From positions 50,917-114,916 of the forward strand of contig DIGE01000018.1 of NCBI GenBank assembly GCA_002419465.1: DNA of 64,000 bases. The letters run 5' to 3'. A program made the position numbers and the translations under genes. The notes under the pieces were generated by a model, which was not told where the DNA came from, ran no database searches, and saw nothing but the letters and a program-made list of their open reading frames with translations. Shown here piece after piece: positions 29,572 through 38,275 of the stretch (within the stretch, counting starts at the first letter, position 1; each line of letters starts with the position of its first letter). The stretch comes from Geobacter sp. UBA5730. Its GTDB lineage: Bacteria; Desulfobacterota; Desulfuromonadia; Geobacterales; Pseudopelobacteraceae.

Positions 29572-29838
29572 ATGAAAGCGAAACGATTTACTGAAGAGCA
29601 GATCATCAGCATCCTGAAACAGGCCCAGGCCGGCATGAAGGTCGCTGAGCTTTGCCGAATGCACGGCATCAGTGATGTAACCTTCTACAACTGGCGCAGC
29701 AAGTACGGCGGCATGGAAGTCTCAGACGCCAAGCGGTTAAAGCTGCTTGAGGACGAGAACAGGAAACTCAAGCAGATGCTTGCCGATACCATGCTAGAGA
29801 ACAAGGCCATCAAGGACGTTCTTTCAAAAAAGTGGTAA
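29572..29838 (+). CDS. IS3-family transposase OrfA
   Basis: 88 residues: a helix-turn-helix of the IS3 OrfA type (RFTEEQIISILKQAQAGMKV, then ELCRMHGISDVTFYNWRSKYGG) and a leucine-zipper-like helix (LKLLEDENRKLKQML). GGAGGAGACTAGAC precedes the ATG. Near the end lies the A6G heptamer (29826-29832), the usual site for -1 frameshifting into orfB to make the OrfAB transposase. Confidence 0.93.
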   Translation: MKAKRFTEEQIISILKQAQAGMKVAELCRMHGISDVTFYNWRSKYGGMEVSDAKRLKLLEDENRKLKQMLADTMLENKAIKDVLSKKW

Positions 29839-30681
29839 CGCCTGCCGCCCGGCGGAGTGTAGTGGTCTTTCTCATGGAGAGCCACCAGTTCAGCGAACGA
29901 CGGGCCTGCGTAACAGTCGGGCTGTGCCGGAGCAGTCATCGGTACCAGGCGAAACCCAAAAACGATGAAGCAATCAGATTACGCCTGCGAGAACTGGCTG
30001 AACAGCGTCGCAAGTTTGGCGCTCCCCGTTTGCACACTCTGCTGCGTCGGGAGGGCCACCTGATCAACCACAAGCGCACTGAACGCCTGTATCGTGAGGA
30101 AAGCCTCTCACTCAGATTAAAGAAGCGCAGAAAGCGTATCAGCCATCTCCGTGTGGTCATGGACAAGCCGGAACGGATCAACCAGCACTGGTCCATGGAT
30201 TTCGTTTCTGACAGTCTCTACAACGGCAGACGTTTTCGTTGTCGATGACTTTAGCCGTGAATGCCCTGTACTTGAAGCTGACCATTCACTGACCGGCCAG
30301 CGTGTTGCCAGAGTCCTTGAACGCATGGCATTGAGCAGAGGCTTACCTGAAGTCATAACTGTAGACAACGGGCCTGAATTCATCAGCAAAGCGCTGGATC
30401 TCTGGGCCTTTGAAAACAAGGTCAAACTCAGATTCATTCAACCGGGCAAACCGGTTCAGAACGCATACATCGAGAGCTTTAACGGCAAATTCAGGGACGA
30501 ATGCCTCAATGATAACGTCTTCGTCAGCCTGAACAGCGCACGGCAGATCATCGAAAACTGGCGACTGGATTACAATTCTGAAAGACCACACAAGTCGTTA
30601 AACAAAATGACACCAGAAGAATTTGCAGCACAACAGAACCAGAATCAAAAGACCGAAAAGCTAAGCAACTGCTGGTACTAA
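29832..30681 (+). pseudogene. IS3-family transposase OrfB, frameshifted
   Basis: OrfB is split over two frames. The first (29832-30248) runs through WSMDFVSDSLYNGRRFR and then stops; the second (to 30681) resumes at VVDDFSRECP and holds the rest of the rve integrase core, VDNGPEF and IESFNGKFRDECLN. The catalytic D, D and E are all still encoded, but in different frames. Relatives read RTLNVVDDF at the break, so about 11 bases seem to be missing near 30240, possibly by slippage between two CGT triplets. The length of the loss is inferred from family memory. Confidence 0.85.
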
Positions 30682-30856
30682 CAGCGGGGGAACGTCAGAG
30701 CAATAACTTGCTTTACGGATGCAGGGATCGTATTCAACTGACAATCCAATCAGCCTCTTGAATGCACTGTACAACCATTCCCTTAAAAGCGTAATTTACT
30801 GTAACTACGAATTTAAATCTACATCATGCTTTGATAAAATCGCCAGAAACAGTAGT

Positions 30857-31288
30857 TCATCCTTCAATTTCCGGTGTTTTCATGCAACCCAATTGGCTAC
30901 AAACTAAATTGACGAGTTCAACTTTGTTTTTCGTCTGGCACTCCCAAATTTTCAGGACGTTCCATCCCAGTGCGCTCAACTCCTTAACGGCATGTTCGTC
31001 TCGACGGGCGTTATCTGCAAACTTTTGAACCCAGAATTCATGGTTGTTTACAGGGATAGTTGCACGCTTACAGCCTGGATGCTGGTGCCAGAAACAACCA
31101 TGAACGAAAATGCAGATTTTATATTTTTGTAAGACGATATCAGGCTTGCCGGGTAAGTCTTTTTTATGTAGCCGAAACCGATAACCTAAAGCATGAAGAG
31201 CCCGCCTCACTCGAATTTCTGGCGATGTATTTTTCCCGCGAACTTTCGACATCACACGGGAACGCTCTGCTGGCGTGAGCTTATCCAT
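30857..31288 (-). CDS. vsr: Very-short-patch-repair (Vsr) endonuclease
   Basis: 143 residues, full family length. MDKLTPAERSRVMSKVRGKNTSPE is the N-terminal block; KPDIVLQKYKICIFVHGCFWHQHPGC contains the catalytic Asp and the His of the Vsr active site, and the Cys/His zinc ligands are present. Vsr nicks beside T:G mismatches that arise by deamination of 5-methylcytosine, which fits the cytosine methyltransferase in the same operon. In this gene context it could also act as a restriction nuclease, which is an inference. It is the last gene of the four-gene minus-strand operon. Confidence 0.92.
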   Translation of the reverse strand: MDKLTPAERSRVMSKVRGKNTSPEIRVRRALHALGYRFRLHKKDLPGKPDIVLQKYKICIFVHGCFWHQHPGCKRATIPVNNHEFWVQKFADNARRDEHAVKELSALGWNVLKIWECQTKNKVELVNLVCSQLGCMKTPEIEG

Positions 31289-31300
31289 GTTTTACGCTGG

Positions 31301-33085
31301 TTAACGACTCTTTAAGTTAATTCCTAAACCAGGCCGAGAAAGAAATACACCTATACGCTGTAGGAAGTTCAGAGCATATTCGGAGCGTAATTGTGCAACA
31401 ATGGTTGCCTCATAGTTGGTTACTTTTAAGCATCCTCCGTCTTCAATCACAGAACTCAGGCGAAGCTTGTTTTCAACTTCAAACCTCCCGCTGTTCTGAG
31501 CGTACATTTGCTCCCATTCCGGGTTTTTGGTCAAATCACCATCTTTCAGAAAACAATATGTTTCGATGCTGTTTGCAATCTTGAGAAAGAGAAAAACGTT
31601 TTTGGTCGCATTCTTTAGTGCTTTATCGATAGTTACAGGATGTAACTTTACGGCAACAAATGGTAAAGAGCCTATAACTCGTTGCGTTCTTTGACGACCA
31701 GGAACCATGTCACATGCCGGCGAAAGGCAAATCCAATAATCAGGTGCATTGCCGGCCGAATTAATTTGAATGATATGGCCCGTGGTCAAATGAGATCGAT
31801 CAATTGGTTTTGTGGTGGAATACCAGTTAAAGTACTTCAAAGATACTTCACTGTTTGCATCTGCCTCTTTTAGGCCGCATAAACTAAACACTGCGGATTT
31901 GTCGTAGGCAGCAAATACTTGCTGGAGCTGACTTGCAAAGTCGTCGAGAGAACCATGTAGCTGATCTCCAAGGGCCTCCCAATGACGATTGATAGTGTTT
32001 ACTATAACTGCTTTAGGGTCGGCAGGTGCCTGATTCAAAAAATCATTCAGCCATACTGTTTGTATGTGCCGATTACCTAAAATTGCTGTTTCCGCTGCCA
32101 AACCTCGCTGGTCGATTTCAGCCCGCATTTTTGTCAGCAGCAGGCGGTGGGGCGATGGATTTGATGCTTTTATAGCTGCCATGAGCCTGTTCTCAAATTG
32201 GATTGGTGAACAACTTTCTTTTGGCAATACGGTAACAAATAGCTTGTCTGTGCGAATCCAATTAATTTCTTCGGAACGTCCAACTTGTACATTACCAAGA
32301 TTGTTCTTAGAAAACTGCTCAGCCAAAGTTTTTTGCTTTTCATTTAATAGCCATTTGGCAAGCGGTTCCTTTGACTTCATTTGATCTTTATTTGGACGAG
32401 TTTTCCAATAAGCTATGATTCTTTGACCTTCTTCCAAACCACATAATCCACTAGGATTACCTACAAATCTCGATCTCACCTCAAGATATGTATCTGTCGA
32501 GATTTCTTCCTTAAGTTTTTGGGAGATTCCATCCTCCTGTGCCTCCCATTCATCCAGATCTACAAGCAATGCACTCTCTTCATCGGCAGGCAGAACCAAT
32601 TCCGGATCCATTGAGGTCAAACCAAGTGCAATTTCTCTAACAACTCTATTGAAATCACCTTGATAGCCTTTTGTATAGACGACTACCAAATTGAAATGTT
32701 CATTCGCTGCAAGTGCCCGCAAAATTTCAATCGCACGCTCACCGTGATCGGTATGCCCTTCCAAATGATAATCCAAAACCAACAGATCGGAGTGTTGAAG
32801 ATGAGGAGCCAGTTTCTGTTCCGCAGCAGGGGGCACATCTTTTCCGTCATGAACGTCAACCAGCCAAGGGTTGGGCTTGCTTCTGGCGTATCCCAATAGT
32901 TCCTGTACCCGCTGGACATCGTCGGCGCTGCCAGACCAGCCCTTCGTATTATCAATCTCCTTCTCAATAAGACTATCGAGAGTTGGATATTCATCATCGA
33001 CCGCAATAACGGTACGAATCGGATCGATAAAAACTTCCTTGATAAGCTGATCGTGGTCTGTGAGTATAGCGGCAGCCTCAGGCAT
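31301..33085 (-). CDS. Receiver-domain protein of the dcm-GHKL-vsr operon
   Basis: 594 residues from the ATG at 33085, which follows GGGGGCGAG and overlaps the stop of the upstream ATPase gene by eight bases. The first 160 residues look like a response-regulator receiver: TVIAVDDEYPTLDSL, then LLVLDYHLEG with a candidate phosphoacceptor Asp near residue 105, and VVVYTKG with the Thr and Lys positions. The remaining 430 residues match nothing I recognise and hold no DNA-binding motif I can see. The neighbouring ATPase carries a histidine-kinase-like half, so these two could form a phosphorelay. Confidence 0.65.
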   Translation of the reverse strand: MPEAAAILTDHDQLIKEVFIDPIRTVIAVDDEYPTLDSLIEKEIDNTKGWSGSADDVQRVQELLGYARSKPNPWLVDVHDGKDVPPAAEQKLAPHLQHSDLLVLDYHLEGHTDHGERAIEILRALAANEHFNLVVVYTKGYQGDFNRVVREIALGLTSMDPELVLPADEESALLVDLDEWEAQEDGISQKLKEEISTDTYLEVRSRFVGNPSGLCGLEEGQRIIAYWKTRPNKDQMKSKEPLAKWLLNEKQKTLAEQFSKNNLGNVQVGRSEEINWIRTDKLFVTVLPKESCSPIQFENRLMAAIKASNPSPHRLLLTKMRAEIDQRGLAAETAILGNRHIQTVWLNDFLNQAPADPKAVIVNTINRHWEALGDQLHGSLDDFASQLQQVFAAYDKSAVFSLCGLKEADANSEVSLKYFNWYSTTKPIDRSHLTTGHIIQINSAGNAPDYWICLSPACDMVPGRQRTQRVIGSLPFVAVKLHPVTIDKALKNATKNVFLFLKIANSIETYCFLKDGDLTKNPEWEQMYAQNSGRFEVENKLRLSSVIEDGGCLKVTNYEATIVAQLRSEYALNFLQRIGVFLSRPGLGINLKSR

Positions 33086-36053
33086 ATCTCGCCCCCTTAA
33101 AATCAATTACAAAGTTTGCACCTGAAAGTTTCTTCATGCGGCTTTCAGTTGCATAACCGATAGTATGGCCACCGGCAGCCAGATTAGCGCGACAGAGATA
33201 GAGTCCGACGCCACGACCGCCTCGAATTTTTTTTGTAAAAAACAGTGTAAACAGATTCTTTACATCGTCCTTTTCCACGCCGGGGCCGTCATCGGCAATA
33301 ACGACTTTACCGTCTACTATATCCAGGGAAATGTGTTTTGAACTGTTGGAAGATTGGTTGACCCAATAGGTGGAATTGTTGATAAGGTTGATGAATACCG
33401 GATAAATTCGGGATGCCTGTTCGAATACGCTGAACTGCATAAATTCAGGGCTGATATCCAATGTGATGCCGCGCCGCTCAATAGCATCTCCCATAAAAGT
33501 TTTTACGTATTTCACTATCTTTTCACCGCTGATCCACTCTCGCGTTTTTTCTCCAGAGAGTTTCAGTGGAGATAAGAATCTGAGCCTATCGACAAGAGCA
33601 TGATGGGCGGTTCGTACCGTCTCAAATACCGATGACTCCCTGACGTTATTCGGCAGGTTTTCCAGTCCTCGCGAAATCGTCATTTCCAGCCCTTCGATCT
33701 CGTGGCCAATTATTTCCACAGTAATTCCGAGCTGGGCAAGGGCATTCAATCGATCTAACTCCTTGCGCAACTCTGACGATTCCTCCATCGTGAAACTTAC
33801 CAGAGATTCAATATCGACACTTTCCTGCAAGCTCTTTAAGGTCGATAGATATGGCTCAAACAATTCGGCATTTTCGCGGTCCTGTTTGTCACGTTCAGTC
33901 TCAAACTGATCAAGCGCTTTGGCAAGCGTAGTCCTGCTATGCTCCAAATCATCCAACAGAGGCAGCGTCACAGTATGATAACGCTTGTTTCTTTCATCGA
34001 CGAGATCGGAAATACGTTTCACTTCCGAGTTGAGAATGCCTTTTGCCTCCGTTGACCATTTGCGTAAACGGTGTTGCAAATACGCCCCGTTTCTGTTGAT
34101 CTCCGCATAAGCCATATCTCTTGATGACTTCGGCTTGATTCTTTCAAGAGCATGAGATAACGAGTCTCTCAATTGGACTGTCAATTCAGCGGCTTGATTG
34201 TCGCAAGACCGGAACTCTCTATAATCGTCTTCCAAGACACCGAGATTTGACGGTGCAGGCCCCAAAGCCAACTCAATGCGGCGATTCTTAAGTTCGGCAA
34301 GACGTTCACGAAGCGCCAGAAGTTCGGCTTCCTCCGTAGGCAGATTCTCATTTCGAGCGGCTTCTGCCAGCTCTTCCAGCTCACGTACGATTAAACGCAT
34401 ATCCGGGAGGTGCTTGTTCAATCGACTCCGGAACTCCTTCCTCTTCCGGGCTTTAATCTGCTTGCGGGCCTCTTCTGCTTTTTGCTTTTGATTTGTCTGC
34501 TTAATCTCCGGCAGCATATTTTGTCGCACATCAGAGTTTGTTCCGAAGAATCTTCGTGCGCTTTCCCTTAAGATATTTATAACGACATCCCGAAATGATT
34601 TTGCTGCCTTGTTGTCGATTAACCCTTCCCGCCCTGCTTTATCACGAAGATTTGGATTGGCATGGCGCGCGAGAGCAACTCGTCCAAACAGTCGTCTGTT
34701 TGACCAAAAACCGCGACCAGCATGTTCAGTACGACGTTTTTCTATTTCGAAGTAGTCATTGTCTTCTCGTCCATACGGCATAACCCGCAGCCCATTCCGA
34801 AACACCATAAATCCGCTGTACTTCTTTGCCTGCTCTTCAAACTTTCCATGGAGTTCGGCAGGATGGGTGGAACTCAACAGAATTTGTTCAAATGTTCCGA
34901 TTCGTAAATGAAACGGACCAATACGTGTGTCCGTGCGTGCGGGGACAGCATTGGCAGGATTGATGACAATTTCGCCTTCAAGCCATTTACCAAACGCCTT
35001 TACTTTGCCTCTGAATATCCCGTTCTTATCTATTTCGCCTTCAAGTATATGTTCCAACTCCTCAAGATTGTTGTAATCAAACTCCCGTTCATCCGAAATG
35101 ACGGGATAGCTCAAAGCCCCTTTCCAGGCAGTTACCGAGTAGTGAAAGTCGTCTGCCTCCAACTCGCTATGTGCTTCTTCAGGATCAAGAAAGGGATCGG
35201 TAAAGTTGGATAGCGTCTGAAAGAGCTTTTCTTTTGCACTTTGAGCAGTAGCTTCATCAATGGTTGCAGAATTGGGTATCTGAACTTCAAGATCGTAGGC
35301 AAGGTTGGCCATCAACATAGCCGTTCCATGGAGACTGTCGCTGTTCCAAACAGGCCAGTTGGCGATATGTCGTTCAGAAAAGGTGGCTTCTATCAACGTC
35401 TTTTCGATAGCTTCTTTTGGTGATGGGCGACCCTCAGATATTTCAAACTGTTCATAAGTTGTCCAAGCAACGGAAATCCGCTCATCGCGTGTTTTGTCAC
35501 CACCGTCTCCCCAGATGTTGCTCATCAACTTGTCAAAGAGAGTCGGGATGTGCTGCCATAGCTCATCTTTGTCGGCAAATTCAACGACTGGGACTACGAC
35601 ATCCTGCAGAAACAGAAAGGGGTTCTCGAAAAGTCTCCAATCAATCAATGCCGCCGTAAATGAACTGTTTTTTCTTTTCGAAACAAGGAGGAGAAGAGAA
35701 CCGAGATATGCGGAAGAAAGCCTGCCAATGCCCTTTTGCCCCTGTTTTTCTCGATAAGGAAGGCCATTGCGATCTTGCTCCGGTATTTCAGTTGCCGACG
35801 CTTTGGATTCCGTCCCGATGACCAGCCATTTCTCTATAAACTCATCACGACTCATGCCGTGGCCATTATCAAGGACTGCGGCGATAGGAACAACACCATC
35901 AAAGATATGTAGGCTTACTTCTCGGGCATATGCATCAAACGCATTTTTCCATAACTCGGAGACGGCGGTTGGGCAATCCGCGATCTGTTCACGTCCCAAA
36001 TGATCAATAGTACGAGCGCGTGTTTTAAATGCAATGGAGCTGACCATAAACAT
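33078..36053 (-). CDS. Large protein with two GHKL ATPase modules (MORC/Hsp90-like and histidine-kinase-like)
   Basis: 991 residues; the ATG overlaps the dcm stop (TAATG). The N-terminal module has Hsp90/MutL/MORC-type motifs: ELWKNAFDAYA (N box, near residue 33), LDNGHGMSRDEF (G1) and GQKGIGRLSSAYLG (G2). A long charged coiled-coil region follows (about 540-780). The C-terminus is a second GHKL domain of histidine-kinase type: FINLINNSTYW (N box, near 888), ADDGPGV (G1, near 921), FTLFFTKK (F box) and GGRGVGLYL (G2). Just before it, ITVEIIGHEIEGLE resembles a dimerisation H box with a candidate phosphoacceptor near His 784. MORC-like ATPases beside DNA methylases and Vsr nucleases were noted computationally by Iyer, Abhiman and Aravind (2008); the kinase-like second module paired with a receiver gene is striking. 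Confidence 0.75.
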   Translation of the reverse strand: MFMVSSIAFKTRARTIDHLGREQIADCPTAVSELWKNAFDAYAREVSLHIFDGVVPIAAVLDNGHGMSRDEFIEKWLVIGTESKASATEIPEQDRNGLPYREKQGQKGIGRLSSAYLGSLLLLVSKRKNSSFTAALIDWRLFENPFLFLQDVVVPVVEFADKDELWQHIPTLFDKLMSNIWGDGGDKTRDERISVAWTTYEQFEISEGRPSPKEAIEKTLIEATFSERHIANWPVWNSDSLHGTAMLMANLAYDLEVQIPNSATIDEATAQSAKEKLFQTLSNFTDPFLDPEEAHSELEADDFHYSVTAWKGALSYPVISDEREFDYNNLEELEHILEGEIDKNGIFRGKVKAFGKWLEGEIVINPANAVPARTDTRIGPFHLRIGTFEQILLSSTHPAELHGKFEEQAKKYSGFMVFRNGLRVMPYGREDNDYFEIEKRRTEHAGRGFWSNRRLFGRVALARHANPNLRDKAGREGLIDNKAAKSFRDVVINILRESARRFFGTNSDVRQNMLPEIKQTNQKQKAEEARKQIKARKRKEFRSRLNKHLPDMRLIVRELEELAEAARNENLPTEEAELLALRERLAELKNRRIELALGPAPSNLGVLEDDYREFRSCDNQAAELTVQLRDSLSHALERIKPKSSRDMAYAEINRNGAYLQHRLRKWSTEAKGILNSEVKRISDLVDERNKRYHTVTLPLLDDLEHSRTTLAKALDQFETERDKQDRENAELFEPYLSTLKSLQESVDIESLVSFTMEESSELRKELDRLNALAQLGITVEIIGHEIEGLEMTISRGLENLPNNVRESSVFETVRTAHHALVDRLRFLSPLKLSGEKTREWISGEKIVKYVKTFMGDAIERRGITLDISPEFMQFSVFEQASRIYPVFINLINNSTYWVNQSSNSSKHISLDIVDGKVVIADDGPGVEKDDVKNLFTLFFTKKIRGGRGVGLYLCRANLAAGGHTIGYATESRMKKLSGANFVIDFKGARYA

Positions 36054-37153
36054 TAACCTTGCCTTTCAATCAGTCCGTTTTTGATTTCGTTCAGCAGAGC
36101 CTCTCCCAACTTGACCGGCACTGCGTTCCCGACCTGAACCCCTGAAGCGATCAGCCCACCATAAAACACGAAATCATCAGGAAACGTCTGAAACCGGGCA
36201 GCTTGTCGCACAGTAATGCCATGCGGTTCCGTCGGATGAACAAAGCGTCCCTTTGATGGATTGATGCAGGCTGTGGTCATTGTCGGACCAGGCAGTGAAG
36301 GGTCTATGCGGCCATAAACGTCTTTATGGCCATTATGATCCTGATGGCAGGGAAGCACCCAGCTCACATCTTTCCGGCTACCACCGTTAAGCGGCACTTC
36401 TTTGAGCCGTTTAACCATCTCAGGACTATGATTCATATGCACATCATTAGGATCATTTGCTGGGAGCGGTACGTTGAAAATTTCCTGCGCAGTACGCCAA
36501 GACAGCAACCCGGAATTGTTTTCCAGTTTATTGGGATTGCAGTGAGTAGGCCTCGGAGGCCAAGCGATATCAAGTTGCACATCTTTTCTTACGCCAAGGA
36601 CAAAAACCCGTTTTCTCCGCTGTGGAACGCCGTAGTCTCTAGCATCTATGACGACAGGCAAACTAATCTCATATCCTGCCTTACTACCCGCATCATAGAA
36701 ACCATGTAGATATTTTTCATGTCGTTTCCAAAGCATTCCCGGCACGTTTTCCATAAGGAATACCTTCGGGCGTAATGCGGCTACGAATTGAAAATACCTG
36801 AGGACCAGCGAATTGCGCGGGTCATCAATGCCTGCGTTTTTGATTCGATGAACGGAAAAACCTTGGCATGGGGGGCCACCCAGAAGGATGTCACACTGTT
36901 CACCCTCAACGAACGACTCTTGAACGATCTTCTCTGGTGGCAGATCAAGTATGTTGTTTTCATGGAGACGAAGCCGCGGATGAGATTTTGCTATATTTTC
37001 ACGATAGGTATGGCAGGCATGGGGATTCAACTCGACAGCCGCACGAATCTCTATGCCAAGACTTATGGCAGCGCGAGAGAAACCGCCAGCACCTGCAAAG
37101 ACGTCAACTGCCGTAAGCCTGCGGTTATTGACATTTAAACAATTCGTATTCAT
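36053..37153 (-). CDS. dcm: DNA (cytosine-5) methyltransferase
   Basis: 366 residues with the C5-methylase motifs in order: I VDVFAGAGGFSRAA, IV GGPPCQGFSVHR with catalytic Cys, VI MENVPGML, VIII DYGVPQRRKRVFVLG and X QVGNAVPVKLGEALL. The target-recognition region lies at about residues 210-290 and its specificity cannot be read. ATG preceded by GGAG. It leads the operon dcm-GHKL ATPase-receiver-vsr, all translationally coupled or nearly so, which points to a restriction-modification-like defence unit. The gene symbol is generic; CCWGG specificity is not implied. Confidence 0.93.
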   Translation of the reverse strand: MNTNCLNVNNRRLTAVDVFAGAGGFSRAAISLGIEIRAAVELNPHACHTYRENIAKSHPRLRLHENNILDLPPEKIVQESFVEGEQCDILLGGPPCQGFSVHRIKNAGIDDPRNSLVLRYFQFVAALRPKVFLMENVPGMLWKRHEKYLHGFYDAGSKAGYEISLPVVIDARDYGVPQRRKRVFVLGVRKDVQLDIAWPPRPTHCNPNKLENNSGLLSWRTAQEIFNVPLPANDPNDVHMNHSPEMVKRLKEVPLNGGSRKDVSWVLPCHQDHNGHKDVYGRIDPSLPGPTMTTACINPSKGRFVHPTEPHGITVRQAARFQTFPDDFVFYGGLIASGVQVGNAVPVKLGEALLNEIKNGLIERQG

Positions 37154-37434
37154 TTGGGCTCCATCGCAAGGTTATACATTGAAATTGCTTGGATAGAAAG
37201 AGGGGAGATTGGCTAATTTTCAGGTGAAACAGGATATCGGTTAAAGGCGCTCGACCGTTCCTTAATCGATAAAATTGTAATTCAATGCGCTCGTTTTTTT
37301 TGAACCCCCGCCCCCTTTATGCTTCCTGTTCTCGCGATTTGACACCCTGAGCAGTCTTCAAAATTGAACTCTAACGTCCGTTATCGTTCCACTGAACGCC
37401 AAATCATGGTAGGTCACAAGGGTCAGACCAACGA
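37154..37434. other. Intergenic region at the right border of the defence operon
   Basis: About 280 bases, more AT-rich on the dcm side, with a TATAAC (minus) about 20 bases before the dcm ribosome site that may belong to its promoter. I see no convincing gene, tRNA or attachment site here. Its right part begins ordinary core genome. Confidence 0.4.
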
Positions 37435-37458
37435 AAACGCCCTCTTGCGAGGGCGTTT
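37435..37458 (-). terminator. Terminator after the 37485-37832 gene
   Basis: A perfect 10-bp stem AAACGCCCTC with loop of four and its complement, ending in GTTTTCGTT on the minus strand, 27 bases beyond the stop. Confidence 0.75.
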
Positions 37459-37484
37459 CAAGGGGAGGCAGCAAAAATAGGGGG

Positions 37485-37832
37485 CTACTTTTTCCGGCGT
37501 TCCGCCAGTGAAACCACCTTAGGGCCACTGACCGCTGCCTTAGGCTTAGGCTTGACGTCGGCGACCGTGTCAACCGGCAGCTGACGGCGTTCCTCCTCCA
37601 GGGGGGAGATCAGTTTTTCAAGCTGCAAGGGTGTGCCGCCCATGGTGAACGGCTCTCCTTCGATCTGATTATCGTCCAGAATCCAGGTGAATATCTGTAG
37701 GGGAAAGGTCAGCACCAGCAGCTTGACCTGCCACCAGCCGGGCTTCACATCGGGTGCAATCTCCTCCACCCGGGCATAAAAGCCTGGTTTGTTATCGACA
37801 TGCACCAGTACCAGATCTTGTTCTACCGCCAT
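37485..37832 (-). CDS. Conserved-looking hypothetical protein
   Basis: 115 residues from the ATG at 37832, preceded by AAAGGTG. The N-terminal 75 residues look like a compact beta-rich fold (LVLVHVDNKPGFYARVEEI; WWQVKLLVLTFPLQIFTWIL), followed by a Lys/Pro-rich tail ending SLAERRKK. No family recognised. Its ribosome site lies close to the end of rnpB on the same strand. Confidence 0.6.
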   Translation of the reverse strand: MAVEQDLVLVHVDNKPGFYARVEEIAPDVKPGWWQVKLLVLTFPLQIFTWILDDNQIEGEPFTMGGTPLQLEKLISPLEEERRQLPVDTVADVKPKPKAAVSGPKVVSLAERRKK

Positions 37833-37859
37833 ACGATGACACCTTTTCATAAAAATATT

Positions 37860-38229
37860 GGCTGGAGCAGTCCGTAAGCCGGGTCCTGTTCCCGTTGTAG
37901 GTTACCCCGCAACAGGCGACGACCATTCATCTAGGACCACCGTTACCGGTGGCCTCAAGCGGCCAACCCGGAGGCACGGGCGGGCCACCCTTAACGCCTC
38001 CCTATTTGGCCTTGCTCCGGGCGGGGTTTACCTGGCATCCGACGTCACCGCCGAACCCGGTGAGCTCTTACCTCACCCTTTCACCCTTACCCGCCGTAGC
38101 GGGCGGACTTCTCTCTGTGGCACTTTCCCTGGGGTTGCCCCCGCTGGACGTTATCCAGCGCCTTGCCCTATGGAGCCCGGACTTTCCTCCCCTGCATGAG
38201 CAGCGGCGGCCGTCTGTCCTGCTCCAGCC
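37860..38229 (-). ncRNA. rnpB: RNase P RNA, bacterial class A
   Basis: On the minus strand the 5' end GGCTGGAGCAG pairs with the 3' end CTGCTCCAGCC (helix P1). The conserved core GAGGAAAGTCCGGGCTCC follows near the 5' end, AGATGAATGG occurs in the 3' part, and GGACCCGGCTTACGG precedes the 3' end. About 370 nt, normal for class A. It is the catalytic RNA that matures tRNA 5' ends. Confidence 0.95.
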
Positions 38230-38275
38230 AATCCACGACAACGTTCACTTCTCAGTGCGTTGTGACCTTCAAATC

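Larger units (their letters stand above)
29499..30697 (+). mobile_element. IS3-family element, IS407 group, 1199 bp, complete ends
   Basis: The left end TGACGTTACCCCCTGTAACT and the complement of the right end, TGACGTTCCCCCGCTGTTAG, match as imperfect terminal inverted repeats. The 4-bp sequence GAGC flanks both sides (29495-29498 and 30698-30701), the target duplication expected for this group. Inside are orfA and an orfB broken by a frameshift, so the copy is probably unable to move by itself. Confidence 0.92.

Noticed and set aside
30857..31288. Vsr as plain mismatch repair only
   Set aside because: The sequence fits normal Vsr, but the shared operon with the ATPase and receiver suggests more than housekeeping repair. 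Kept as an open alternative.
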